The notes beneath the pieces were generated by a model, which did not search any database, was not told the origin of the DNA, and saw nothing but the letters and a program-made list of their open reading frames with translations. From Aquificales bacterium (GTDB lineage Bacteria; Aquificota; Aquificia; Aquificales; QOAS01): a stretch of 9,344 nucleotides of DNA. The position numbers were made by a program, and so were the translations under genes. The stretch lies in NCBI GenBank assembly GCA_027035985.1, contig JALVTI010000062.1, positions 1-9,344 on the forward strand. Direction: 5' to 3'. How positions within the stretch are numbered: the first letter of the stretch is position 1; each line of letters opens with the position of its first letter. Of this stretch, positions 1 to 5,306 are shown one piece after another.

Positions 1-563
1 AAATACGAAGTTTTGGTCTTTAATTGGTTGTGAAGGAGTATTACCCTATCGGTTTTTCCTTTAAGGAATCTTTCTTTTACGCTCTCACCTACAGTTTTTA
101 CCGCGGTGAAATCTATAGTTTTCCTAAATACATGGTCGAATCTGTTAACAATTTCAATATCCTTACCGTGTCTTTCGAAGTATTGAACCCCTTTTCTGCC
201 AATCAAATGTAGATAAACTTTTAAACCTTTATTGGAAAACTCTTCTATTTTTCTTTCCGCATACTTGATTATGGAGGAATTAAAAGCCCCACAAAGTCCT
301 CTATCTGCGGTTACGAGAATTATATCTACCGCTTTGAGGTCTAACCTTACTTCAAATAAAGGATGTATCATGGGGTCGATATGTTGACTAAATCTACCAA
401 TAACCTCGTATAATCTTTCGGAATAAGGTCTGGCGAGTTCCGCCGCTTCATAAGCACTTTTCAGCTTGGCAGCGGCTATAAGTTTCATCGCATTAGTTAT
501 ACGCTTGGTATTTTTTAGACCTTGGATTTTTCGCTTAATATCCTTAAGATTTAATTTTGCCAT
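1..563 (-). CDS. atpG: ATP synthase F1 gamma subunit, C-terminal part missing at the window edge
   Basis: Translating the minus strand from the ATG at 563-561 gives 187 open codons that run off the left edge. The N-terminus (MAKLNLKDIKRKIQGLKNT, then an AMKLIAAAKL helix) is the classic F1 gamma start, which forms the coiled-coil shaft. The TADRGLCGAFNSS stretch is the family's conserved SDRGLCGxFN motif. The family is usually about 285-295 residues, so roughly the last 100, including the C-terminal shaft helix, lie outside. Gamma is the rotor of the ATP synthase and couples proton flow through Fo to catalysis in the alpha3beta3 head. The start is well supported by an AAAGGAGG Shine-Dalgarno sequence 5 bases upstream. 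The gene is divergent from the Nudix gene, so atpA cannot lie directly upstream as in the usual atp operon; atpD/atpC could follow off-window. Confidence 0.96.
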   Translation of the reverse strand, partial: MAKLNLKDIKRKIQGLKNTKRITNAMKLIAAAKLKSAYEAAELARPYSERLYEVIGRFSQHIDPMIHPLFEVRLDLKAVDIILVTADRGLCGAFNSSIIKYAERKIEEFSNKGLKVYLHLIGRKGVQYFERHGKDIEIVNRFDHVFRKTIDFTAVKTVGESVKERFLKGKTDRVILLHNQLKTKTSY

Positions 564-568
564 CTGCG

Positions 569-576
569 CCTCCTTT
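569..576 (-). promoter_or_regulatory. Shine-Dalgarno sequence of atpG
   Basis: Read on the minus strand this is AAAGGAGG, ending 5 bases before the atpG ATG. It is one of only two clear Shine-Dalgarno sequences in the window; rplS has the other. Confidence 0.85.
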
Positions 577-602
577 AAAGATTTTTGGAAATTAAACAAT
601 TG

Positions 603-608
603 ATTATA
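603..608 (-). promoter_or_regulatory. Candidate -10 element for atpG
   Basis: The minus strand reads a perfect TATAAT here, 40-45 bases before the atpG start. A transcript starting about 7 bases downstream would carry a leader of roughly 33 bases that contains the Shine-Dalgarno sequence. No convincing -35 hexamer is visible at 16-18 bp spacing. Assigned by eye only. Confidence 0.45.
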
Positions 609-619
609 TCTTAATTAGA

Positions 620-625
620 TTTAAT
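620..625 (+). promoter_or_regulatory. Candidate -10 element placed for a leaderless Nudix mRNA
   Basis: TTTAAT lies at -12 to -7 from the A of the Nudix ATG, so transcription would start at or beside the start codon. There is no Shine-Dalgarno sequence. The region is very AT-rich, so the hexamer alone is weak evidence; its value lies in similar spacing at other genes of the window. Confidence 0.3.
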
Positions 626-631
626 AATTGA

Positions 632-1066
632 ATGTCCGTAGAGAATTTAAGGAAAAATATTGTAGTTCGTAAGGAATTTTCTGCAGGAGGAGTAGTTATC
701 AAAGATAAAAAAGAAGTTCTTCTAATTAAAAATCCTTCAAAAGTTTGGACATTTCCTAAGGGTCATATTGAAAAAGGAGAAACACCTATACAAGCAGCTA
801 TAAGGGAAGTTAAAGAAGAAACAAATATAGAGGGTGAAGTTATTTCCTATTTAGGGAAAATAAACTATAGTTTCTTTTGGAAAGGCATTAAAGTTTATAA
901 AACTGTTTATTTTTACTTAATGCGTTACATAGCTGGAATCCCCGTTCCTTCTTGGGAAGTAAAAGATACCCGATTTTTTCCTTTAGAAAAGGTTCAAAAA
1001 TTATTAAGGTATAAAGGTGATAAAAGGGTTTTTCTTAGAGCTTTAAATAAGCTGCATCTTCTTTAA
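632..1066 (+). CDS. Nudix hydrolase, probable diadenosine tetraphosphate (Ap4A) hydrolase
   Basis: The 144-residue protein carries a Nudix box at residues 44-66: G44, E50, then REV at 58-60 and EE at 62-63, the Mg2+-binding catalytic core. The usual glycine near the end of the box is Asn65. The KEFSAGGVV start of the domain (about 14-22), the SWEVKD segment and the YKGDKRVF segment near the end resemble, from memory, the Aquifex Ap4A hydrolase, so cleavage of Ap4A-type dinucleotides to nucleotides is the best guess. Other nucleoside-diphosphate-X substrates cannot be excluded. Relative to that homologue there are about ten extra N-terminal residues. The ATG at 632 is kept because no later in-frame ATG precedes the domain and a -10-like hexamer lies just upstream. 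It is divergent from atpG and 58 bp ahead of the Fur-family gene on the same strand. Confidence 0.88.
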   Translation: MSVENLRKNIVVRKEFSAGGVVIKDKKEVLLIKNPSKVWTFPKGHIEKGETPIQAAIREVKEETNIEGEVISYLGKINYSFFWKGIKVYKTVYFYLMRYIAGIPVPSWEVKDTRFFPLEKVQKLLRYKGDKRVFLRALNKLHLL

Positions 1067-1083
1067 AATTTTCTGCGCAAAAT

Positions 1084-1089
1084 TATAAT
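1084..1089 (+). promoter_or_regulatory. Candidate -10 element for the Fur-family gene
   Basis: A perfect TATAAT lies in the 58-bp gap after the Nudix gene. It would give a leader of about 29 bases, which contains no Shine-Dalgarno sequence. A second hexamer, TATTAT at 1115-1120, is close enough to the ATG to make a nearly leaderless mRNA. Which one is used cannot be told from sequence. Confidence 0.4.
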
Positions 1090-1124
1090 TATAACACATC
1101 CAAATTTTGTAAATTATTATTGGT

Positions 1125-1589
1125 ATGTATCCGTTGGATTATAAAACCTTAGACGATAATGAAATAGAAAAGCTAATAAAAAAAATGATAGAAATCAGTA
1201 GAAATAAAGGAATAAAAGTAACTACTCAACGGATACTTGTATTCAAAGAACTTTTAAAACACACTAAGGAACATCCTTCCGCAGAGGAACTTTATGAAAG
1301 ACTAAAGTATAAAATTTATGGACTATCCTTGAGTACCGTTTATAGAACTCTTACAACTTTTGAAAAATTGGGTTTGGTAAGAAGAATTCCTACTTCCGAT
1401 GGTAAAGCCCATTTTGAAATAGCAAATAAACCTCACGGACATTTTATATGCCAAAACTGTGGAAAAGTTTTCGATATTGATGATATAGAACCATCTCTAG
1501 ATTCTATAAAAATTCTCCTAGAGGAAAAGGGTTTTAGACCTCAAATTTGTAATGTGATTTGTTACGGCTTCTGCCACAAATGTAATTAA
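1125..1589 (+). CDS. Fur-family metal-dependent transcriptional regulator, PerR-like
   Basis: This 154-residue protein has a winged-helix DNA-binding domain (about 28-90; TTQR near 33-36, STVYRTL recognition helix near 70-76) and a C-terminal dimerisation domain. Cys109/Cys112 (CxxC) and Cys150/Cys153 (CxxC) should hold the structural zinc. Aligned by motif to Bacillus PerR, the regulatory metal site would be His50, Glu98, His104, His106 and Asp117. Asp at the last position is typical of peroxide-sensing PerR, whereas Fur usually has Glu; Glu98 is the more Fur-like choice. It is therefore probably an iron- or manganese-loaded repressor of oxidative-stress or iron genes, with peroxide sensing favoured but unproven. 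No Shine-Dalgarno sequence precedes the start. Its stop overlaps the stop of the convergent exbB-like gene by 4 bp. Confidence 0.92.
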   Translation: MYPLDYKTLDDNEIEKLIKKMIEISRNKGIKVTTQRILVFKELLKHTKEHPSAEELYERLKYKIYGLSLSTVYRTLTTFEKLGLVRRIPTSDGKAHFEIANKPHGHFICQNCGKVFDIDDIEPSLDSIKILLEEKGFRPQICNVICYGFCHKCN

Positions 1590-2197
1590 CGAATTAATTC
1601 TAAAAGTTCCTCCAATTCTCTCAATATTTTTGCATATACTCCATTGATACGTTCTTTAATAATCCAATACAAAATATAGTTAAAAATAGCTACCAATAAA
1701 CCCGCTGCAGTAGAATTTAAAGAAGTAGCTATACCTTTTGCCAACAACCTTAATCCTTCCGAGGACATTAAGCTATAAGCTCCAAAAACATCTATTAATC
1801 CCCATACTGTTCCCACTAAACCCAAAAGGGTAGCCAAAGTCACTGAAATAGATATAAAACTCACCCTTTTAGAAAGTTCATAATAGATTATTGTTATTTC
1901 ATTTTCTAAAACTTGTCGCAGTTCTGTTTTAGAAATTTCTCTCTTGAGATACAGTTCTAAAATGTTTGCTAAAATTTTAGACCAGACTTTTTTATCTTCC
2001 TTTAAAAGGATTACCGCTTTGCTAATATGTCCATTCATTAATTCTACTTTGATTGTTTTCCAATTCTTAGGCAAAATTTTGGATTTTTTAATGTTAACGA
2101 ATCTTTCCAAAAATATTGCAAAAGAAACTGTAGATATTAAAAAAAGAAGAAAAGCAACTATAGGAGCATTTTCCCAAACGGTTACAAATATTTCCAT
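1586..2197 (-). CDS. MotA/TolQ/ExbB-family proton channel protein
   Basis: The 203-residue protein has three hydrophobic segments, about residues 12-31, 112-138 and 157-180, with a charged cytoplasmic part between the first two, as in ExbB/TolQ. The family signature is visible: ATLLGLVGTVWGLIDVFGAY at 122-141 and GIATSLNSTAAGLLVAI at 155-171. Such proteins form the pentameric stator of inner-membrane motors that use the proton gradient to energise outer-membrane transport or cell-envelope constriction. They act with an ExbD/TolR partner, but none is encoded beside it here. It lies 21 bp downstream of rplS on the same strand and may be cotranscribed. A -10-like TAATAT at 2212-2207 suggests its own promoter too. 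A perfect 25-bp palindrome covers its start codon. Whether it is ExbB, TolQ or another paralogue cannot be decided without its partner. Confidence 0.88.
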   Translation of the reverse strand: MEIFVTVWENAPIVAFLLFLISTVSFAIFLERFVNIKKSKILPKNWKTIKVELMNGHISKAVILLKEDKKVWSKILANILELYLKREISKTELRQVLENEITIIYYELSKRVSFISISVTLATLLGLVGTVWGLIDVFGAYSLMSSEGLRLLAKGIATSLNSTAAGLLVAIFNYILYWIIKERINGVYAKILRELEELLELIR

Positions 2198-2211
2198 AAA
2201 ATGGAAATATT
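2187..2211 (-). repeat. Perfect inverted repeat over the exbB-like start codon
   Basis: Two 11-base arms (AATATTTCCAT and ATGGAAATATT) flank a 3-base loop. In the minus-strand transcript the ATG start codon (2197-2195) is the first triplet of the downstream arm. The mRNA could fold into an 11-bp hairpin hiding the start codon, or the DNA could be a dyad operator over the candidate promoter. It is AT-rich and lacks a U-tract, so it does not look like a terminator for rplS. Confidence 0.7.
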
Positions 2212-2212
2212 A
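2207..2212 (-). promoter_or_regulatory. Candidate -10 element of the exbB-like gene
   Basis: TAATAT on the minus strand sits at -15 to -10 from the start codon, the same spacing seen at the RecO-like and SurA-like genes. It overlaps the upstream arm of the palindrome at 2187-2211, so a protein bound to the palindrome would block it. Confidence 0.3.
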
Positions 2213-2218
2213 CAGAAA

Positions 2219-2665
2219 TTATTTTTTCTTTCTTCCTTGTTTTTCTTGAACAATAGTAGCTTTACCCTTTGCAGCGGCTTGTGCCATTCTTTTTTGACCA
2301 AGAGGTTCCCAAGGTTTGATTTCTCTAATTTTTCTGGCTGCGGTTTTACCGCTGAGCTGTCTGATGTAGTAGAGTTTCGCCCTTCTAACTTTACCGAATT
2401 TAATTATTTCTATCTTTTCCAATTTAGGGCTGTATAAGGGAAAAGTCCTTTCTATACCAACACCGTAGGATTCCTTTCTCACGGTAAAGTTTCTATTCAG
2501 CCCGGTACCCTGAAAACGTATAACCAATCCCTCAAAAGGTTGAATCCTCTCCTTATTACCTTCGATAACCCTATAGTAAACCCTTACGGTGTCTCCAACC
2601 CTAAAATCGGGTATTTCTATAGACCTTTTGTATCTTTCCTCTATCCTCTTGATAAGTTGGTCCAT
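2219..2665 (-). CDS. rplS: 50S ribosomal protein L19
   Basis: Residues 1-115 match bacterial L19 throughout: FRVGDTVRVYYRVIEG near 21-36, RIQPFEGLVI near 40-49, and the signature RRAKLYYIRQLSGKTAARKI at 94-113. L19 sits at the 30S-50S interface. The protein is 148 residues, about 30 longer than typical, because of a C-terminal tail from about 116 rich in Lys, Gln and Ala that ends in RKKK; basic tails of this kind are plausible in thermophile ribosomal proteins. The start is fixed by AAGGAGG 7 bases upstream. In many bacteria rplS follows trmD, but here it heads its own unit, divergent from the RecO-like gene, with the exbB-like gene 21 bp downstream. Confidence 0.97.
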   Translation of the reverse strand: MDQLIKRIEERYKRSIEIPDFRVGDTVRVYYRVIEGNKERIQPFEGLVIRFQGTGLNRNFTVRKESYGVGIERTFPLYSPKLEKIEIIKFGKVRRAKLYYIRQLSGKTAARKIREIKPWEPLGQKRMAQAAAKGKATIVQEKQGRKKK

Positions 2666-2672
2666 CTTCCAA

Positions 2673-2679
2673 CCTCCTT
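2673..2679 (-). promoter_or_regulatory. Shine-Dalgarno sequence of rplS
   Basis: Minus-strand AAGGAGG, 7 bases before the rplS ATG, is a strong ribosome binding site. It contrasts with the SD-less starts of most other genes here. Confidence 0.85.
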
Positions 2680-2703
2680 CTATAGTGGAAACCGAAAGGT
2701 TAT

Positions 2704-2709
2704 AGTATA
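2704..2709 (-). promoter_or_regulatory. Candidate -10 element of rplS
   Basis: Minus-strand TATACT (five of six to TATAAT) would start a transcript near 2697, giving a leader of about 32 bases that contains the Shine-Dalgarno sequence. A TTTACA -35-like hexamer at 2740-2735 is too far for this -10 (25 bp) but lies 16 bp from a TATATG at 2718-2713, so the exact promoter is uncertain. Confidence 0.4.
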
Positions 2710-2714
2710 CACCA

Positions 2715-2720
2715 TATATA
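2715..2720 (+). promoter_or_regulatory. Candidate -10 element of the RecO-like gene
   Basis: TATATA at -15 to -10 from the ATG would give a transcript with a leader of only a few bases. It lies inside the 64-bp divergent gap shared with rplS, so the two promoters must overlap. Confidence 0.35.
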
Positions 2721-2729
2721 AGCCCGATA

Positions 2730-3377
2730 ATGGTTGTAAAGGATACCTGCTTCGTTTTAGATAGATTCCTAATAGGTGAAAATACCCTTTTAGGGAAATG
2801 TTATTTTCAAAAGTTGGGTAAGAGGAAAATTATTATTCCCAAATATTTTTCCAATTTTAAAATTGGTTCATTCGAACCCTTTAATGTAATTAGGCTTTAC
2901 CTAGTTCAGAGAGGAGATACTCTACAACCTTTAGATGTTATCAATATTTCCTTTAACTCCAAAAGGATAGCCCAAAATTATCAAAAGTTTCTCTTTTTAT
3001 CTAAAATTTCGAAAATTATTTTAAAGTTTATTAGTGAAGCAGACCGCGAAATTTTTAAGGTGCTACTTTTAACGATTAAAATAAACGACTTTTTCTCCTT
3101 CAACTATATACGGTTTCTTCTTAATTTAACCCACATTTTGGGGTTTTCTATAGAAAACTTAAATCGACCGGGATGGATAAACTTACTCAATTTATCCAAT
3201 TGTAGGCCTGAAGAGTTTAAAAACTCTTATTGTATATATATTCATCCAAAAGAATTTGCCCTTCTTAAAAGGGCATCTAACGCCCACACAAAACCATTTG
3301 AAATAGATAAAAAGATAGAAAAGAATATAGAAGTCTTCTTTTACAAATTTTTGGAATTTCGAAAAGAGCAATTTTAA
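2730..3377 (+). CDS. Divergent RecO-like DNA repair protein
   Basis: This 215-residue protein has no strong motif but follows the RecO plan. Residues 1-75 resemble the OB-fold: VKDTCFVLDRFLIGENTLL at 3-21 parallels the usual opening (a short strand, then a G-E-x-D/N turn), and GSFEPFNVIRLYLVQRGDTL at 46-65 parallels the L-E-P-F strand followed by a D-T-L strand. Residues 76-140 are helical and end in LTHILGFS, like the L-x-L-L-G-Y/F element of RecO. The C-terminal FFYKFLEF resembles the usual final helix. RecO anneals ssDNA and loads RecA with RecR. The zinc-binding CxxC pairs of some RecO proteins are absent; only Cys7, Cys24, Cys158 and Cys168 occur. The assignment rests on fold-order resemblance and is tentative. 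The gene is divergent from rplS; its stop overlaps that of the convergent HARP gene by 4 bp. Confidence 0.6.
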   Translation: MVVKDTCFVLDRFLIGENTLLGKCYFQKLGKRKIIIPKYFSNFKIGSFEPFNVIRLYLVQRGDTLQPLDVINISFNSKRIAQNYQKFLFLSKISKIILKFISEADREIFKVLLLTIKINDFFSFNYIRFLLNLTHILGFSIENLNRPGWINLLNLSNCRPEEFKNSYCIYIHPKEFALLKRASNAHTKPFEIDKKIEKNIEVFFYKFLEFRKEQF

Positions 3378-3982
3378 ATGGGAGGTAGATTTTTTCTATT
3401 TTTTGAAACCAATTCTTCTAGAATTTCCTTAAAATATTCCGGAGAAATAAGTTTTATGCCTAATTCTTTTGCCCATTTTCTAATGCCTTCATCGGCACTG
3501 ACCAAAATAGCATCCAATTCGTAAGCTAATAAAATAACTTCTACATCTTCTTTACTGTCTAATATACCTTGTCTTAGGGCTTCTCTATATTTTTCCCGCA
3601 AACTACGTATTACTTCCCCCAAATTTTCACGACTTTTTCCCTGTGCGTTTCGAACGTGCTCCTCCGCCACCCTTAAGCCTTTATTGATTCGATTTCTCAA
3701 ATCGGAAATAAAGTCGTAAACAAACTCTGCAGGAATTAATAAGTTACACTTCCGCGGATTTCTTAATCTTATAACCAGTTCAAATTTAGGGATTAAACCA
3801 TTCAACTTTACCATTTTCTGCAATTCATCGTATACGGATAGAGGCATATAAAATTCCGCACCGCTATGTTCCATCAGATACAAAAGGTCTTCGACTGCAT
3901 CGATAATATCTTTACTAAACTTCTTATATAGCTGGGGATTTGTAAAAATACTGGTATCGAGAACAAATTTCAGATTCTCCAT
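3374..3982 (-). CDS. HARP: RNA-free RNase P of the Aquifex type (PIN domain)
   Basis: The 202-residue protein is a PIN-like metallonuclease. Recognisable family stretches are FVLDTSIFTNP (6-16), FYMPLSVYDEL (44-54), PKFELVIRLRNPRK (65-78) and the C-terminal block REKYREALRQGILDSKEDVE (129-148) followed by YELDAILVSADEGIRKW (154-170). These match, from memory, the Aquifex protein Aq_880, a minimal protein-only RNase P that removes tRNA 5' leaders. Asp9, Asp142, Asp146 and Asp164 align with its catalytic aspartates and are all present. The helical insertion about residues 85-135 would correspond to the RNA-binding and oligomerisation arm. The family is often labelled RNA ligase partner or hypothetical protein. 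The gene starts 35 bp after argG, probably in one unit. No Shine-Dalgarno sequence is seen; TATAAA at 4008-4003 could be a separate promoter. Whether the genome also has rnpA/rnpB is unknown. Confidence 0.88.
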   Translation of the reverse strand: MENLKFVLDTSIFTNPQLYKKFSKDIIDAVEDLLYLMEHSGAEFYMPLSVYDELQKMVKLNGLIPKFELVIRLRNPRKCNLLIPAEFVYDFISDLRNRINKGLRVAEEHVRNAQGKSRENLGEVIRSLREKYREALRQGILDSKEDVEVILLAYELDAILVSADEGIRKWAKELGIKLISPEYFKEILEELVSKNRKNLPPI

Positions 3983-4017
3983 AGAAGTAAGAAAATAAGA
4001 AATTTATAAGGGGATAA

Positions 4018-5220
4018 TTATTTTCTCTTAACCCTTCCCGCCACCTTTAGAGGTAAGCCCCAGACTTTTGTAAATAACTTTCCGGCAATATGATCAAAGG
4101 CATCGGCGGGCGAATAGGTTGCCAAATCTTCAACATATAGAGATTTTGGAGATTTTCTACCGACAACGTAAATATTTCCCTTATAAAGTTTTAAACGAAC
4201 GTCTCCCGTAACATTGGCGGCTAAAGTATTGTTGAAGGCATCCATAGCCTCTCGCTGTTTTGAAAACCAAAGTCCGTTATAAACCAAGGTAGCGTATTGA
4301 TGTCTAATATGTTCGATATGATAGTGATAGGTAAAGCGTTCAGTGGTTAGGGAAAGTAGTTCATCGTAAGCCTTGTAAAGGATAAAAGCCCCAGGAGCCT
4401 CATAAAGTTCTCTACTCTTTATACCCACCAAGCGGTTTTCCACCATATCAACCCTACCCACCCCATGACGGGCACCTATTTTGTTTAATTCCTCTATGAG
4501 TTGATACAGCTTTTCAAATCGTTTTCCGTTAACGGCAACGGGAGTTCCTTCTTCAAAGGTAACGGTTATATATTCGGGTTCGTTGGGAGCCTCTTCTGGG
4601 TCGACCGTTATTTGCCAAGCGTCTTTAGGAGGTTCCTGCCAAATATCCTCTAGAATCCCCGCCTCTATGGATACTCCCCACAAATTCCTATCTATGGAAT
4701 AGGGCTTTTCTTTGGTTACGGGCACCGGTATACCGTGTTTTTTGGCATATTCGATTTCTTCATCTCTAGATTTGAATTCCCACTCACGCACGGGAGCCAA
4801 AACCTCTATATCCGGAGCCAAAGCCCAGGCAGATACCTCAAATCTCACCTGGTCGTTTCCTTTTCCGGTGGAACCGTGGGCTATGTAATCGGCTCCGTAT
4901 TTCTTGGCTATTTCTATAAGTTTTTTACTTATTAAGGGACGGGAAAGAGAAGCCGTTAAGGGGTATTTATTTTCATAGAGGGCTAAAGCCCTCAAAGTGG
5001 GTAAACAGTATTCCCTTGCAAACTCTTCCCTTACATCTTCAACAATTGCCTCTACAGCACCGGCGAGTTTTGCTTTTTCCGGTATGTAGTCGAGTTCTTC
5101 GCCCTGACCCACATCGGCGGTATAGGTTATAACCTCAAATCCTTTGTCGGTAAGCCAACGAACTATTACCGAAGTATCCAGACCTCCCGAATACGCCAAG
5201 ACTACCCTCTTTTTTCCCAT
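4018..5220 (-). CDS. argG: Argininosuccinate synthase
   Basis: The 400-residue protein is full length for the bacterial ArgG family. The N-terminal PP-loop AYSGGLDTS (9-17) binds ATP, and GSTGKGNDQVRFE (116-128) contacts aspartate and citrulline. The LTASLSRPLI segment (88-97) and the RNLWGVSIEAG region are also typical. It joins citrulline and aspartate using ATP to make argininosuccinate, the penultimate step of arginine synthesis, in the cytosol. The HARP gene follows after 35 bp; argH is not adjacent. The ATG at 5220 sits directly before the conserved first strand (KKRVVLAYS), so the start is firm although no Shine-Dalgarno sequence precedes it. A TAAAAT at 5238-5233 is the nearest -10-like hexamer. 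Its codons look richer in G and C at third positions than those of the sigma factor or Spy-like gene, as expected for a well-expressed gene. Confidence 0.98.
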   Translation of the reverse strand: MGKKRVVLAYSGGLDTSVIVRWLTDKGFEVITYTADVGQGEELDYIPEKAKLAGAVEAIVEDVREEFAREYCLPTLRALALYENKYPLTASLSRPLISKKLIEIAKKYGADYIAHGSTGKGNDQVRFEVSAWALAPDIEVLAPVREWEFKSRDEEIEYAKKHGIPVPVTKEKPYSIDRNLWGVSIEAGILEDIWQEPPKDAWQITVDPEEAPNEPEYITVTFEEGTPVAVNGKRFEKLYQLIEELNKIGARHGVGRVDMVENRLVGIKSRELYEAPGAFILYKAYDELLSLTTERFTYHYHIEHIRHQYATLVYNGLWFSKQREAMDAFNNTLAANVTGDVRLKLYKGNIYVVGRKSPKSLYVEDLATYSPADAFDHIAGKLFTKVWGLPLKVAGRVKRK

Positions 5221-5232
5221 TCCAGGTTTTGT

Positions 5233-5238
5233 ATTTTA
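5233..5238 (-). promoter_or_regulatory. Candidate -10 element of argG
   Basis: Minus-strand TAAAAT at -18 to -13 from the argG ATG would give a leader of about 5 bases. A TTAACA lies 19 bp further upstream, a long spacing for a -35. Weak call by eye. Confidence 0.3.
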
Positions 5239-5270
5239 AGGTTCCCGGTTAAGAAACTGTTAATAGCCTT

Positions 5271-5283
5271 ACCCTTAAAGGGT
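5271..5283. promoter_or_regulatory. Perfect dyad upstream of htrA, possible operator
   Basis: ACCCTT-A-AAGGGT is a perfect inverted repeat with a 1-base centre. It lies 23 bases before the htrA start codon, about where the -35 of an htrA promoter using the -10-like AATAAT at 5294-5299 would be. It stands out as GC-containing symmetry in an AT-rich 86-bp divergent gap shared with argG. The binding protein is unknown. Confidence 0.4.
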
Positions 5284-5293
5284 GGAGGTTTTA

Positions 5294-5299
5294 AATAAT
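5294..5299 (+). promoter_or_regulatory. Candidate -10 element of htrA
   Basis: AATAAT at -13 to -8 from the htrA ATG (overlapping TAAATA at 5292-5297) would start transcription at or within a few bases of the start codon. No Shine-Dalgarno sequence lies in the 7 bases between hexamer and ATG. Confidence 0.3.
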
Positions 5300-5306
5300 C
5301 CTTTCT

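Noticed and set aside
24..212. A 62-codon plus-strand open frame at the left edge.
   Set aside because: It lies opposite the atpG coding region, whose frame matches a known family; it has no recognisable domain or start signal.
2187..2211. The palindrome after rplS as an intrinsic terminator.
   Set aside because: The stem is AT-rich, there is no following U-tract, and it overlaps the next gene's start codon.
1944..2437. Two overlapping plus-strand open frames opposite the exbB-like gene and rplS.
   Set aside because: Both are antisense to well-supported genes and their predicted proteins are composition-driven and show no family features.
2540..2764. A 74-codon plus-strand open frame running from rplS into the RecO-like gene.
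   Set aside because: It is mostly antisense to L19 and overlaps the start of the RecO-like gene in another frame.
4735..4935. A 66-codon plus-strand open frame inside argG.
   Set aside because: Antisense to a conserved part of argG, with no independent support.
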